Below, piece by piece: positions 1 to 8,657 of a DNA stretch of 64,000 nucleotides. The stretch is from Affinundibacterium fentianense (GTDB lineage: Bacteria; Pseudomonadota; Gammaproteobacteria; Burkholderiales; Burkholderiaceae_D): assembly GCF_018139545.1 (NCBI RefSeq), contig NZ_JAGSPJ010000003.1:186001-250000 (forward strand), read 5' to 3'. Positions within the stretch are counted from its first letter, which is position 1. Each line of letters starts with the position of its first letter. The notes below the pieces were generated by a model. The model ran no database searches and was not told where the DNA came from. It saw only the letters and a program-made list of their open reading frames with translations. Made by a program: the position numbers and the translations under genes.

Positions 1-1208
1 TCATCGCCGCCTATCCTGCATAGATGGTCATCTGCACGCAGGACGCTACTAAATTTATTTGCAATTTGACGTAATAATTCGTCTCCTGCAGCATGACCGC
101 AAGTATCGTTAATGACTTTGAACTCGTCGAGATCAAGATAGCAAAGTACATGTTGATGCGGCGCGTAGCGGGTCGCGTCAAATAGTTGGTTTAGGATGTG
201 TTCAAATGCGCGGCGATTGCCTAAACCTGTTAATTCATCATGGGTGGCTTGAAATTTGATAATGTCTTCTACCGCCTTACGTTCTGAAATATCTTTGACT
301 GTCGCAATATAATTAATTATTTCGCCTGCTTTATTGCGTATGACAGAGGGATTAATCGTGACCGGAAAACGTTCGCCGTTTTTGCGCACGAAATTGAATT
401 CATATTCTCTGAAATGCCCTTGTAGCATGTCGTTCAGGGCGGCTTGAATACGATCGGTCTCTTCGACAGGCCAATAGGGGAACGGTGGCATGCAATGTAG
501 AAGTTCTTCTTTGCGAAATCCCGTCATTTTGCAAAAGGCTGGGTTGACATCGGTTTGCTTTCCGGTGCTGTCTAGCACCGAGAAACCGTCTTGCATCGCA
601 TGTATTAAACTATTCGCAAATTCAACCGAAGCATGCAATGCATCTTCGGCTTTTTGTCTGGCGTTAATGAATTGGACGCGATCAATCGCCACGGCAATGT
701 GGCTTGCCATAGCCTGCATAAACTCGAGCTGCCAAGCTTGAGGCGGGCGGACGCCTTCGTCATCGCCAATCGTACCCATACCGAGTGAGCCGATTTTTTG
801 ATCCACTAAAACCAGAGGTACATTAATAATGGTGCGATTGTGGATTAATGCAACCATTTCTTTGTTGGTACGTGGGTCAATCCGTGCATCGTCGACCACC
901 ACCACGTTTTGTGCCCGCATGATTTCTTCGATCATCAAATCGCCAGCCATCGGGATTTCGATATTTTGGATCATGCGTGTCGTGTCCGACTCTTGGCCAT
1001 TTGTTCGAAAATTAATGACAGAGACAAAACCAGGTCGCTCATTAAAAATCGATAGCCAAGCATGGGGGTAGCCAAGAATTTCGGTGGCAACTGGCGCATA
1101 GGCGTTGAGAATATCATCGATTTTCCAAGCGCTTTCTAGGCGTTTACAAAGCTGTAAAAGCGCTTTTATTAACTGATCACCGTCAGTATTTTTATGGGTG
1201 CCTGACAT
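1..1208 (-). CDS. GAF-PAS-GGDEF diguanylate cyclase (partial, 3' end outside window)
   Basis: I translated the minus strand from an ATG at 1208; the frame stays open for 402 codons to the window edge. Residues about 10-165 look like a GAF sensor domain (it starts MSGTHKNTDGDQL and has the motif GMGTIGDDEG). Residues about 175-295 are a PAS domain (QDGFSVLDSTGKQTDVN, then a PAC-like end TVKDISERKAVED). From about 300 a GGDEF domain begins (HDELTGLGNRRAFE, YLDLDEFKVINDT), and the window ends inside the signature after I-G-G-D. By family knowledge this would make cyclic-di-GMP under control of a ligand or redox/light signal. Whether an EAL domain follows cannot be seen. No membrane segment is visible, so it is probably cytosolic. 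Confidence 0.9.
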   Translation of the reverse strand, partial: MSGTHKNTDGDQLIKALLQLCKRLESAWKIDDILNAYAPVATEILGYPHAWLSIFNERPGFVSVINFRTNGQESDTTRMIQNIEIPMAGDLMIEEIMRAQNVVVVDDARIDPRTNKEMVALIHNRTIINVPLVLVDQKIGSLGMGTIGDDEGVRPPQAWQLEFMQAMASHIAVAIDRVQFINARQKAEDALHASVEFANSLIHAMQDGFSVLDSTGKQTDVNPAFCKMTGFRKEELLHCMPPFPYWPVEETDRIQAALNDMLQGHFREYEFNFVRKNGERFPVTINPSVIRNKAGEIINYIATVKDISERKAVEDIIKFQATHDELTGLGNRRAFEHILNQLFDATRYAPHQHVLCYLDLDEFKVINDTCGHAAGDELLRQIANKFSSVLRADDHLCRIGGD

Positions 1209-1531
1209 GTTGTTTAGTTGATGCAAAAAATTGATTAAATTACTGTCTCGAGAAAGACGATCCACTCACTTTGTTTGTGGGGATGGCTTTGACAATATAG
1301 GCACGTTTAGAGTATCGGCCAGACTTGAGCGAACGTCAAGGTAAGTGCAGAGTCGAGGGCGATGCCCTGCAATTAATTACGTGATTGTTTGATAATTTAC
1401 AAAAAGTCCTTTTGAATCTGGGCTTTGAGCTCGATCTTCGGCCTTCAAGCTTTACCCCTTCTCAGCAATTGCACTAATCAAATGAGCGATATGCTGATGA
1501 TGCCGTCCTCGCTCATTGTTTGAACAAAAAA
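1209..1531. other. Intergenic region upstream of the GGDEF gene
   Basis: About 320 bases between the start of the GGDEF gene and the end of the DUF2164 gene, both read leftward. It should hold the GGDEF gene's promoter, but I could not pick a convincing -35/-10 pair. I saw no coding ORF, RNA gene or clear terminator. Confidence 0.5.
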
Positions 1532-1795
1532 TTAGCGACGTTTTTTTTGCTTACTCCAATAGCCGAATTCTTCAGCATGAACATCAATGTCGAGGTCTTG
1601 AACTCTAGCAGTCAAGTGGAGTTGTGCATCTGCGATCGCCTGATTGTAGATACTTGGGCCGATTTCTTCGACGAGAAAATCGAGTAGGGCATTGGCCTGA
1701 AGATTGCCTAACGACTCTTCCATTTCGCTCGTGAAATAGCGTTGCAGGGATTCTAATGCTTGTTGCCTGATCTCAGGTTTGAGTTTGATGTCCAC
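1532..1795 (-). CDS. DUF2164 family protein
   Basis: A small 87-residue acidic, helical protein matching DUF2164: an N-terminal IKLKPEIRQQALESLQRYF segment, then a conserved middle (LLDFLVEEIGPSIYNQAI) with the GP-x-xYNQ core, and a short basic tail (KQKKRR). The function of the family is unknown. The start is a GTG at 1795, supported by AGGA about six bases upstream; no ATG lies in frame before it. There is no signal peptide or membrane segment. It stands alone, divergent from the M16 protease gene. Confidence 0.8.
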   Translation of the reverse strand: MDIKLKPEIRQQALESLQRYFTSEMEESLGNLQANALLDFLVEEIGPSIYNQAIADAQLHLTARVQDLDIDVHAEEFGYWSKQKKRR

Positions 1796-1970
1796 GGTGT
1801 TCCTATAGTCGATAATTGAGTGAGATGGATAATGAGTGAGATAGATAGGAGTGTAATGGATTGTTACTGGTTTGCGCTGCTTGAATAGGTTTGTCGATTG
1901 AATAATTTATTTGTTATTTTTACCTAGATCAGGTAAGTTGATCGCTCGATTCTTAACTCAAGCTAAAGCG

Positions 1971-4844
1971 ATGCGGCAACTTATAAAATCATTCCTACTT
2001 GTGCATGGCTTGGCTCTGTTACTTTGCGTTGAGGCATCAGCGCGCGTTGACTTTCCTTTGCATGAGCGTATTCCCTATTCACCTAGTTTGGCAAAAGGAC
2101 AATTGCCAAATGGCCTTACCTATTACATTCAAAAAAATGGCAAGCCTGAACAAAAACTTGAATTAAGATTAGTCGTTAAAGCTGGCTCCATATTGGAGGA
2201 TGCAGATCAGCTTGGACTTGCCCATTTTGTCGAGCATATGGCATTTAACGGTAGTGCGCATTTTAAGAAAAATGAATTGGTATCTTTCCTCGAATCCATC
2301 GGTGTCAAATTTGGCGCTGACCTGAATGCTTATACGGGATTTGATGAAACGGTCTATATTTTGCCAATTCCAACAGATCGACCAGAAAATGTTGAGAAAG
2401 GTATGATGGTTTTGGCCGATTGGGCATACGGTTTGCGCTTTGATCCCACTGAAATCGACCGTGAACGCGGAGTCGTTCTGGAGGAGGCAAGACTAGGAAA
2501 GGGCGCAGCGGATCGACTTCAAAAAATTATCTTGCCCAAAGTTTTGCATGGTTCACGATATGCGGAACGTTTGCCAATTGGCAAAGAAGAAAATTTGAAA
2601 TCGTTCCGTCACGCTGCGCTAAAGCGGTTTTATCAAGATTGGTACCGTCCCGATCTCATGGCAATTGTCGTCGTCGGTGATCTTGAAGTGCCGGTGATTC
2701 AAGCCTTACTCGAGAAATATTTTTCAACAATGAAAAATCCTCAGAAGCCACGAAAACGCTTGCGAGCGAGCGTGCCTTTGGAGAATCAAGAGTCGGTCGT
2801 GATCGCAACCGATAAGGAGGCAAATCTCGCCAGCGTGAGTATTAGTCAAGGGCGCATGCATCAAGTGAATGACGGTCGATTTGCTAGTTATCGTCAACGT
2901 AGAATTCAAAGTTTTTTTAATGCAATGCTGAATCAACGTCTACATGAATTGACGCAGGTGCAGGAACCTCCTTTTTTAGCGGCAAGTAGTGGTATCTCCT
3001 CACTCGTCGCTGAATATAATGAATTCAATTCTTCGGTTGTGATTGGCAAAGCAGGCGTACAAGCGGCAGTTCAAGCGCTGGTCGCGGAGAATCAACGGCT
3101 TGCGCAGTATGGATTCAGTCAAGTGGAGCTCGAACGGGTTAAGTTAAGCACATTACGTTACATGGAAAATGCTTTTAACGAGCGAGACAAAAGCCAATCC
3201 GCAGAGTTTGCGGCGGAATTTGTTCGAAATTTTTTGACAGGCGAGGCTATTCCGGGAATTGAAGCAGAGTATATTTTTCACCGTGAATTTGTTCGAGGAA
3301 TTTCTTTAGAAGAAGTCAATCGATTCGCCCAATCTGTGCTCTTAGCGCGTTCGCCTAAACTGATTGTTTACCAAGGTGGAACCCAACAGGGACAGCGGAC
3401 TCCTTCGAAATCTGAACTGGCGTCGTGGATACGTCAGGCTGAACAAAGTAAGTTGGGAGTGTATCGAGAACAGACGGTGACGCGTGCGTTGATCGATACC
3501 AAGCCTACGATTGGGTCGATCCTTCAAGAGTCGCGCAACGCTGTCTTGGGCACCATAGAATGGACATTGAGTAATGGAGTGCGGGTCGTACTTAAGCCTA
3601 CGGATTTTAAAAATAAACAAATTTTATTGAGTGCAAGCCGACCGGGCGGCTTGGGTATGATTGACGCCTCGGATTATTCACAAGCGATGTACGCAACATC
3701 CGTTGTCGGCGCGATGGGAATTAAAGATATTACGCCAATTGAGTTAGGTAAGTATTTAGCCGGTAAGAGTTCCAGCATGTCGACAAATTTTAGCGACGTT
3801 GCGGAGGGAATCTCAGGCTCATCGACACCGGAAGATTTTGAAACCACACTTCAGATCCTCTATTTGTTGATGACATCGCCACGTCGAGACCCAGATTTGT
3901 TTCGATCATACGTCACTAAGCAACAAGATGTATTACGAAATCAGATGGCGACGCCATCTGCGATCTTTCAGAAGGCTTATTTGCAAACCAGTTATCAGGA
4001 CCATCCCCGTCAACCCAAACTAGCGACTCCCGAAGATTTACAGGCGCTCGATATGGATCGGCTGATAGCCATTTATCAGTCGCGTTTTTCAAGTGCAGAT
4101 AAGCTGACTTTTTTTATAGTCGGTAGTTTCGAGCCAGAGAAGATTAAGACTGTGTTGTTGACCTATTTGGCCAATTTGCCAGTGCACCCAATTGAATCCG
4201 GCTTGCCCGATCATGGACTGCGACTCGTAAAGGGGATCGTTCACAAGGAGGTCTATGCTGGAAAGGAGCAACGCAGTTTAGTGACTTTGCAGTTACACGG
4301 TGAACGTCCAGTCGGTGCCAGTGATGAATTGCGCTTTTCTGCACTGACCGAGATTTTGCAATTACGTTTGACTGCGAAGATGCGTGAAGAATTAGGAGCG
4401 GTTTATAGTCCACGGGTAACAGCACAAATCAAGAAAATTCCTTTTGGCTCGTATTCCATCGTCCTGGTTCTTCCTAGCGGTCCAGAGCACGTGGAAAAGC
4501 TGCTACAAACCAGTCGCGCTTTGTTGGAAGAGATGAAAAGGCATGCTGTCACCGAAGAAGAATTGCATAAAGTAAAAGAAAACTGGTTGAAGAACAGAAA
4601 AGAAGAAGTCAAAACCAATGAGTTTTGGATCGGTGTATTGAGCGACGCGAATTTCTTACAAGAAGATGCTGCCAAAGTATTTGATTATGAAAATCAAATT
4701 CAACAATTAAAACCCGAAGATATACAGCAAGCAGCACGAATTTATTTTGATCTGAGCAATCAAATACAAATTGTGATGTATCCAGAAAAAACAGTGTTAC
4801 CTACGTCGATATCCATACCAACACCTATTCCCAAAGGACGATGA
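1971..4844 (+). CDS. Exported M16 (insulinase-type) zinc metallopeptidase
   Basis: A 957-residue two-half M16 peptidase. The inverted zinc motif HFVEH gives H85, catalytic E88 and H89; the third ligand is E165 in ERGVVLEE, 76 residues on, as expected for the family. The C-terminal half (from about residue 520) is the inactive M16 repeat. I chose the ATG at 1971 rather than the upstream in-frame TTG at 1911 because it opens directly into a signal peptide (MRQLIKSFLLVHGLALLL, then cleavage near EASA). The mature enzyme should be periplasmic and degrade peptides. Its stop overlaps the start of the cyclophilin gene (ATGA at 4841-4844), so the two are co-translated and may act together on periplasmic polypeptides. 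Confidence 0.93.
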   Translation: MRQLIKSFLLVHGLALLLCVEASARVDFPLHERIPYSPSLAKGQLPNGLTYYIQKNGKPEQKLELRLVVKAGSILEDADQLGLAHFVEHMAFNGSAHFKKNELVSFLESIGVKFGADLNAYTGFDETVYILPIPTDRPENVEKGMMVLADWAYGLRFDPTEIDRERGVVLEEARLGKGAADRLQKIILPKVLHGSRYAERLPIGKEENLKSFRHAALKRFYQDWYRPDLMAIVVVGDLEVPVIQALLEKYFSTMKNPQKPRKRLRASVPLENQESVVIATDKEANLASVSISQGRMHQVNDGRFASYRQRRIQSFFNAMLNQRLHELTQVQEPPFLAASSGISSLVAEYNEFNSSVVIGKAGVQAAVQALVAENQRLAQYGFSQVELERVKLSTLRYMENAFNERDKSQSAEFAAEFVRNFLTGEAIPGIEAEYIFHREFVRGISLEEVNRFAQSVLLARSPKLIVYQGGTQQGQRTPSKSELASWIRQAEQSKLGVYREQTVTRALIDTKPTIGSILQESRNAVLGTIEWTLSNGVRVVLKPTDFKNKQILLSASRPGGLGMIDASDYSQAMYATSVVGAMGIKDITPIELGKYLAGKSSSMSTNFSDVAEGISGSSTPEDFETTLQILYLLMTSPRRDPDLFRSYVTKQQDVLRNQMATPSAIFQKAYLQTSYQDHPRQPKLATPEDLQALDMDRLIAIYQSRFSSADKLTFFIVGSFEPEKIKTVLLTYLANLPVHPIESGLPDHGLRLVKGIVHKEVYAGKEQRSLVTLQLHGERPVGASDELRFSALTEILQLRLTAKMREELGAVYSPRVTAQIKKIPFGSYSIVLVLPSGPEHVEKLLQTSRALLEEMKRHAVTEEELHKVKENWLKNRKEEVKTNEFWIGVLSDANFLQEDAAKVFDYENQIQQLKPEDIQQAARIYFDLSNQIQIVMYPEKTVLPTSISIPTPIPKGR

Positions 4845-5794
4845 TGAAGTTGAAGAAAAATATGATAACCGCAGTGTTACTCGCATTAAGTTGTGGAACG
4901 TCCTTTCCAGTCATTGCATCGGCGGAAAAAGGCAAGATTGAAAGAAAAGAGCCTAGCCAAAAAGTGATGCACACGTATCGCAGTATGGGCGATATTTTGA
5001 ATCAATCAAAAGCGGAAGATTGGCGAGCACTTGATCCAGCGAATACGCTTTATTTGGAAACGGAGAAAGGTCGGGTAGTGATCGAATTGGCGCCGGAGTT
5101 TGCGCCCAAAAATGTTGCAAATATACGGGCTTTGGTGAAAGAAGGATATTTTGATGGTTTGGCGATGATACGATCGCACGACAACTATGTGGCGCAATGG
5201 GGCGATCCAAATGAGAAACGCGAGTTCAAAAAAGCAGCAAAAAAAGTGGATGGCGAATTTACAGTGAAATTCAAGAGCGATGCATCGTTTACACGACTGC
5301 CAGATAGCGATGGTTACGCACCACAAGTGGGACATGTCAACGGTTTCCCTGTCGCCCGTGATCCAAAAACGCAAACGACTTGGCTTACTCATTGCTATGG
5401 GGCGGTTGGCGTGGCGCGTGGGAATGAGACGGATAGTGGAAATGGCAGTTCACTGTATGCCGTGATTGGTCACGCACCTCGTCATCTCGATAGAAACATC
5501 ACCGTTGTGGGACGGGTGATGTTTGGGATCGAATTGCTCGCTAGTTTGCCTCGGGGGAAAGCACCTTTGGGTTTTTATGAGACCGAAGAGGAACGCACGC
5601 CGATTAAGTCTGTACGACTGGCTGCGGATGTGCTTGAGTCTGATCGGACCAAGTTAGTGGTCTTTAGGACGGATACAGCGAACTTTCAAGCCTTGATTGA
5701 AGCGCAAAGAAATCGTGGTGGGGAGTGGTATAAATTTGCCGCGAATCATATTGAATTATGTAATGTTCCAATTCCTGTGCGATTGATACCGTAA
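4841..5794 (+). CDS. Exported cyclophilin-type peptidyl-prolyl cis-trans isomerase
   Basis: 317 residues with an N-terminal signal peptide (MITAVLLALSCGTSFPV, cleavage near ASA). The cyclophilin fold spans about residues 65-250: YLETEKGRVVIELAPEFAPK opens it, FDGLAMIRSHDNYVAQWGDP corresponds to the catalytic-loop segment with the active-site Arg, and HCYGAVGVARG is the usual substrate-pocket strand. The segment between these last two is longer than in the roughly 165-residue bacterial cyclophilins and holds a lysine-rich insert. By family it catalyses proline isomerisation; a signal peptide points to periplasmic folding help. It starts inside the stop of the M16 protease gene. Confidence 0.85.
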   Translation: MMKLKKNMITAVLLALSCGTSFPVIASAEKGKIERKEPSQKVMHTYRSMGDILNQSKAEDWRALDPANTLYLETEKGRVVIELAPEFAPKNVANIRALVKEGYFDGLAMIRSHDNYVAQWGDPNEKREFKKAAKKVDGEFTVKFKSDASFTRLPDSDGYAPQVGHVNGFPVARDPKTQTTWLTHCYGAVGVARGNETDSGNGSSLYAVIGHAPRHLDRNITVVGRVMFGIELLASLPRGKAPLGFYETEEERTPIKSVRLAADVLESDRTKLVVFRTDTANFQALIEAQRNRGGEWYKFAANHIELCNVPIPVRLIP

Positions 5795-5828
5795 AAGGCA
5801 GGCCTAAGCGAACTTCGCGGTGACCTGC
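5793..5828 (-). terminator. Possible intrinsic terminator of the MoxR gene
   Basis: Between two convergent genes, GCAGGCC (5798-5804) pairs with GACCTGC (5822-5828), with one wobble. Inside it CGAA and TTCG can extend the stem. Read on the minus strand the hairpin is followed by TTTT. The T-run is short, so this is a weak call. Confidence 0.4.
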
Positions 5829-5851
5829 TCCTATGACGTCGACCCATCCAA

Positions 5852-6772
5852 TCATACCGGAATTTTTCGCATTAATTGGGTGAGTAGGTCAGCGCTAGCG
5901 CTGGCTTTGCTGTGAACCGCGTTGATGGGGCGTAAACGATGGGCAATCACTGGCACGAGAACGGCTTGCACATCCTCAGGAATGACATGATCACGGCCTT
6001 CCAATGCGGCCCAAGCGCGAGCTGCTTGTAGTAGCGCGAGTGCCGCGCGTGGGCTCATTCCTTCGGCAAAGAGACTCGCGTCGCGTGTGCTTTGTGCGAG
6101 CTTTTGAATGTAATCGATCAGTGCGGGGGAAGCGTGAATTTGTCGCACTGCCGTTTGCACCGCCAGTAACTCCTCCGCGCGCATCAGAGCAGGTAAGGTC
6201 TTAAGCAAGTTCCTGCGGTCTTCACCCATTAATAGTGCGCGTTCTGCGGCAGCGTCAGGATAGCCAAGTGAAAGACACATCAAGAATCGATCTAATTGTG
6301 ATTCTGGGAGACTAAACGTTCCAACCTGATGAGTCGGGTTTTGCGTTGCGATGACAAAAAAAGGCTGAGGCAGCGCGCGGGTTTGACCTTCTGCGCTCAC
6401 TTGCTGTTCTTCCATTGCTTCGAGTAGCGCAGACTGGGTTTTCGGGGTGGCGCGATTGATCTCGTCAGCGAGCAAAACTTGTGTGAAGATGGGACCTTGA
6501 TGAAAAACAAATTGACTTTTCTCGCGCTCAAAGATGGAGACACCGATTACATCCGTCGGTAAAAGGTCGGAAGTAAATTGTAAGCGATTGAATTGCAGTC
6601 CCAAGGAAATGGCTAAGGCGTGGGCGAGCGTGGTTTTGCCGACACCCGGAACGTCTTCAATCAGCAAGTGCCCACCTGCGAGGAGGCAGACGAGAGATTG
6701 TTGAATTTGACGTTCTTTACCAATAATCACTTGGTTCAGTTGTTTTGCGACCTCATGGACTTTTAAAAACAT
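5852..6772 (-). CDS. MoxR-family AAA+ ATPase
   Basis: 306 residues of the AAA_3/MoxR type. Walker A is seen in EDVPGVGKTTLAHA (about residues 35-48), Walker B in LLADEINRATPKTQSALLEA (about 100-119), sensor-1 in VIATQNPTHQVGTFSLPE, and a C-terminal lid with EGMSPRAALALLQAAR. The ATG at 6772 is preferred over an in-frame TTG at 6793 because TATGGGAAA sits just upstream as a ribosome site. MoxR ATPases usually act as chaperones with DUF58/VWA partner proteins, and those genes normally follow in the same operon. Here none is present on either side, so its partner must be elsewhere or different. Confidence 0.9.
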   Translation of the reverse strand: MFLKVHEVAKQLNQVIIGKERQIQQSLVCLLAGGHLLIEDVPGVGKTTLAHALAISLGLQFNRLQFTSDLLPTDVIGVSIFEREKSQFVFHQGPIFTQVLLADEINRATPKTQSALLEAMEEQQVSAEGQTRALPQPFFVIATQNPTHQVGTFSLPESQLDRFLMCLSLGYPDAAAERALLMGEDRRNLLKTLPALMRAEELLAVQTAVRQIHASPALIDYIQKLAQSTRDASLFAEGMSPRAALALLQAARAWAALEGRDHVIPEDVQAVLVPVIAHRLRPINAVHSKASASADLLTQLMRKIPV

Positions 6773-6872
6773 GTGTATTTCCCATAGAATCAAGTCAAGT
6801 TAGCTTGCTTTGTGTTGTAAGTGTGCAAGACTAGCACAGACCGCTGCTTCTCTGCAGTAGTCCCCGTGAATC

Positions 6873-6881
6873 TGATATAGT
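6873..6881 (+). promoter_or_regulatory. Candidate extended -10 promoter of the MSHA operon
   Basis: TG-A-TATAGT is an extended -10 element (5 of 6 matches to TATAAT plus the upstream TG) about 65 bases before mshE. The -35 region is poor, which extended -10 promoters tolerate. No experimental support. Confidence 0.4.
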
Positions 6882-6945
6882 GAATCGGCTCTGCCGTGGG
6901 TATTAGCACGCAATAATGGAAGTAATTGAGGAGTAGAGGATAGGC

Positions 6946-8649
6946 ATGGCACGACCAGAAAAAATTCGATTGGGCGAAATTCTTTTGCAGCAAAAGCTCA
7001 TGACCGATGAGCAATTGCAGTTTGCCTTGGCAGAACAAAAGCGCACTGGGCGTAAATTAGGTCGCCTGTTTGTGGAAAATCGCTTTGTGACTGAGGACCA
7101 GATTTCAGAGGCGATGGCGCGCCAATTGAATATTAGTTTCGTCAATTTGAAGCAATACAATATCAAGCCTGATCTTGTAAAAAAATTACCTGAGTTGCAA
7201 GCGCGACGTTTTCGCGCGATTGTTTTGGAACAAAGAGACAATGGGTATTTGGTGGCGATGGTCGATCCGACCGATTTGTTTGCCTATGATGAAATTTGCC
7301 GAATCCTCAAAAGTGCCATCCATTTGGCGGTGGTCAATGAAAACGATCTTTTGGCAGCGATTGATAATCTTTACCGGCATACTGAAGCGATAACCGACCT
7401 CGCACGTGAACTCGAACAGGAGTTGACGGATGCGAATATCGACTTTGGTAATTTAGTGAGTACAGCGGGCTCTGAAGACGCGCCAGTCGTGAAGTTATTG
7501 CAGTCAGTATTTGATGATGCGACCCAAGTACGCGCCTCAGATATTCATATCGAACCACAAGAAAAACGCTTGCAAATTCGTTTTCGTATCGATGGCATGC
7601 TGCATTTGCAGACGGAAGCCGATATGAAAATTGCCAGTGCCTTGGCTTTGCGTTTGAAATTGATTTCTGAAATGGATATTTCTGAGAAACGTCTTCCGCA
7701 AGATGGACGGTTCATTATTAAAGTTCGTCAACAACAAATCGACGTGCGGATATCGACCATGCCGACTCAGTATGGTGAGTCGATTGTGATGCGTCTATTG
7801 AATCAGAGCGGCGGCATTTTGAATCTCGATAAAATTGGCATGCCACCAGAGATGTTGGCACGCTTCCGGGCTATTATTCAGCGCCCAAATGGACTTGTTT
7901 TGGTCACTGGCCCAACGGGAAGCGGTAAAACCACGACTTTGTATGGCGCTCTCTCGGAACTGAATCGAGAAGATAGAAAGTTAATTACGGTCGAAGATCC
8001 GGTCGAGTACCGTTTGCCGGGTATTAATCAAGTGCAGGTCAATGAAAAGATCGATTTAAGTTTCGCGAAAGTCTTGCGCGCATCCTTAAGGCAAGATCCA
8101 GATATCTTATTGTTGGGCGAAATGCGAGATCAAGAAACAGCGCAAATCGGAATGCGGGCAGCCATGACGGGGCATTTGGTCTTGTCAACTTTGCATACGA
8201 ATGATGCAATTAGTACGCCAATTCGTTTGCTTGATATGGGGGTGCCGCGTTATATGATGGGTAGTTCTCTCCAAGCAGTATTAGCGCAACGTTTGGTTCG
8301 GGTGGTTTGCGAGAGCTGCCATTCGGAACATCGTTTGAGTCCGGCAGAACGGGAATGGCTCGGTCAGGATATGGGGGAGACGATAGACTTACATCGTTAT
8401 CATAGCGGTAAAGGATGTGGACATTGTAACGGCACAGGCTATCGCGGACGCATTGGTGTTTATGAATTGTTAGAGATGACAAAGCCTGTGATTGATGCAG
8501 CCCATAGTGAGGATAATGCCTATTTCATGGACGTCGCGAAGCGCCAAATGGGAGGAAAGACACTGCGCCAATATGCGATTGAGTTGGTCTTGAGTGGTGT
8601 GACGACGGTCAGTGAAGCGATGCGTATCAGCAATCAGATGGATGATTAG
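6946..8649 (+). CDS. mshE: MSHA pilus extension ATPase MshE
   Basis: 567 residues of the GspE/PilB secretion ATPase family. The N-terminus carries two consecutive 24-residue MshEN motifs: the first runs from RLGEILLQQKLM to LAEQ, the second from KLGRLFVENRFV to MARQ. In Vibrio and Pseudomonas homologues this region binds cyclic-di-GMP. Walker A is GPTGSGKTT at residues 322-330, the Asp box and Walker B follow (ITVEDPVEYR, LLLGEMRDQETA), and the zinc site is C455/C458/C491/C494. It powers polymerisation of pilin at the inner-membrane platform MshG, whose gene starts nine bases downstream. It is the first gene of the MSHA locus; AGAGGA precedes the ATG. Confidence 0.95.
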   Translation: MARPEKIRLGEILLQQKLMTDEQLQFALAEQKRTGRKLGRLFVENRFVTEDQISEAMARQLNISFVNLKQYNIKPDLVKKLPELQARRFRAIVLEQRDNGYLVAMVDPTDLFAYDEICRILKSAIHLAVVNENDLLAAIDNLYRHTEAITDLARELEQELTDANIDFGNLVSTAGSEDAPVVKLLQSVFDDATQVRASDIHIEPQEKRLQIRFRIDGMLHLQTEADMKIASALALRLKLISEMDISEKRLPQDGRFIIKVRQQQIDVRISTMPTQYGESIVMRLLNQSGGILNLDKIGMPPEMLARFRAIIQRPNGLVLVTGPTGSGKTTTLYGALSELNREDRKLITVEDPVEYRLPGINQVQVNEKIDLSFAKVLRASLRQDPDILLLGEMRDQETAQIGMRAAMTGHLVLSTLHTNDAISTPIRLLDMGVPRYMMGSSLQAVLAQRLVRVVCESCHSEHRLSPAEREWLGQDMGETIDLHRYHSGKGCGHCNGTGYRGRIGVYELLEMTKPVIDAAHSEDNAYFMDVAKRQMGGKTLRQYAIELVLSGVTTVSEAMRISNQMDD

Positions 8650-8657
8650 GAACGAAT

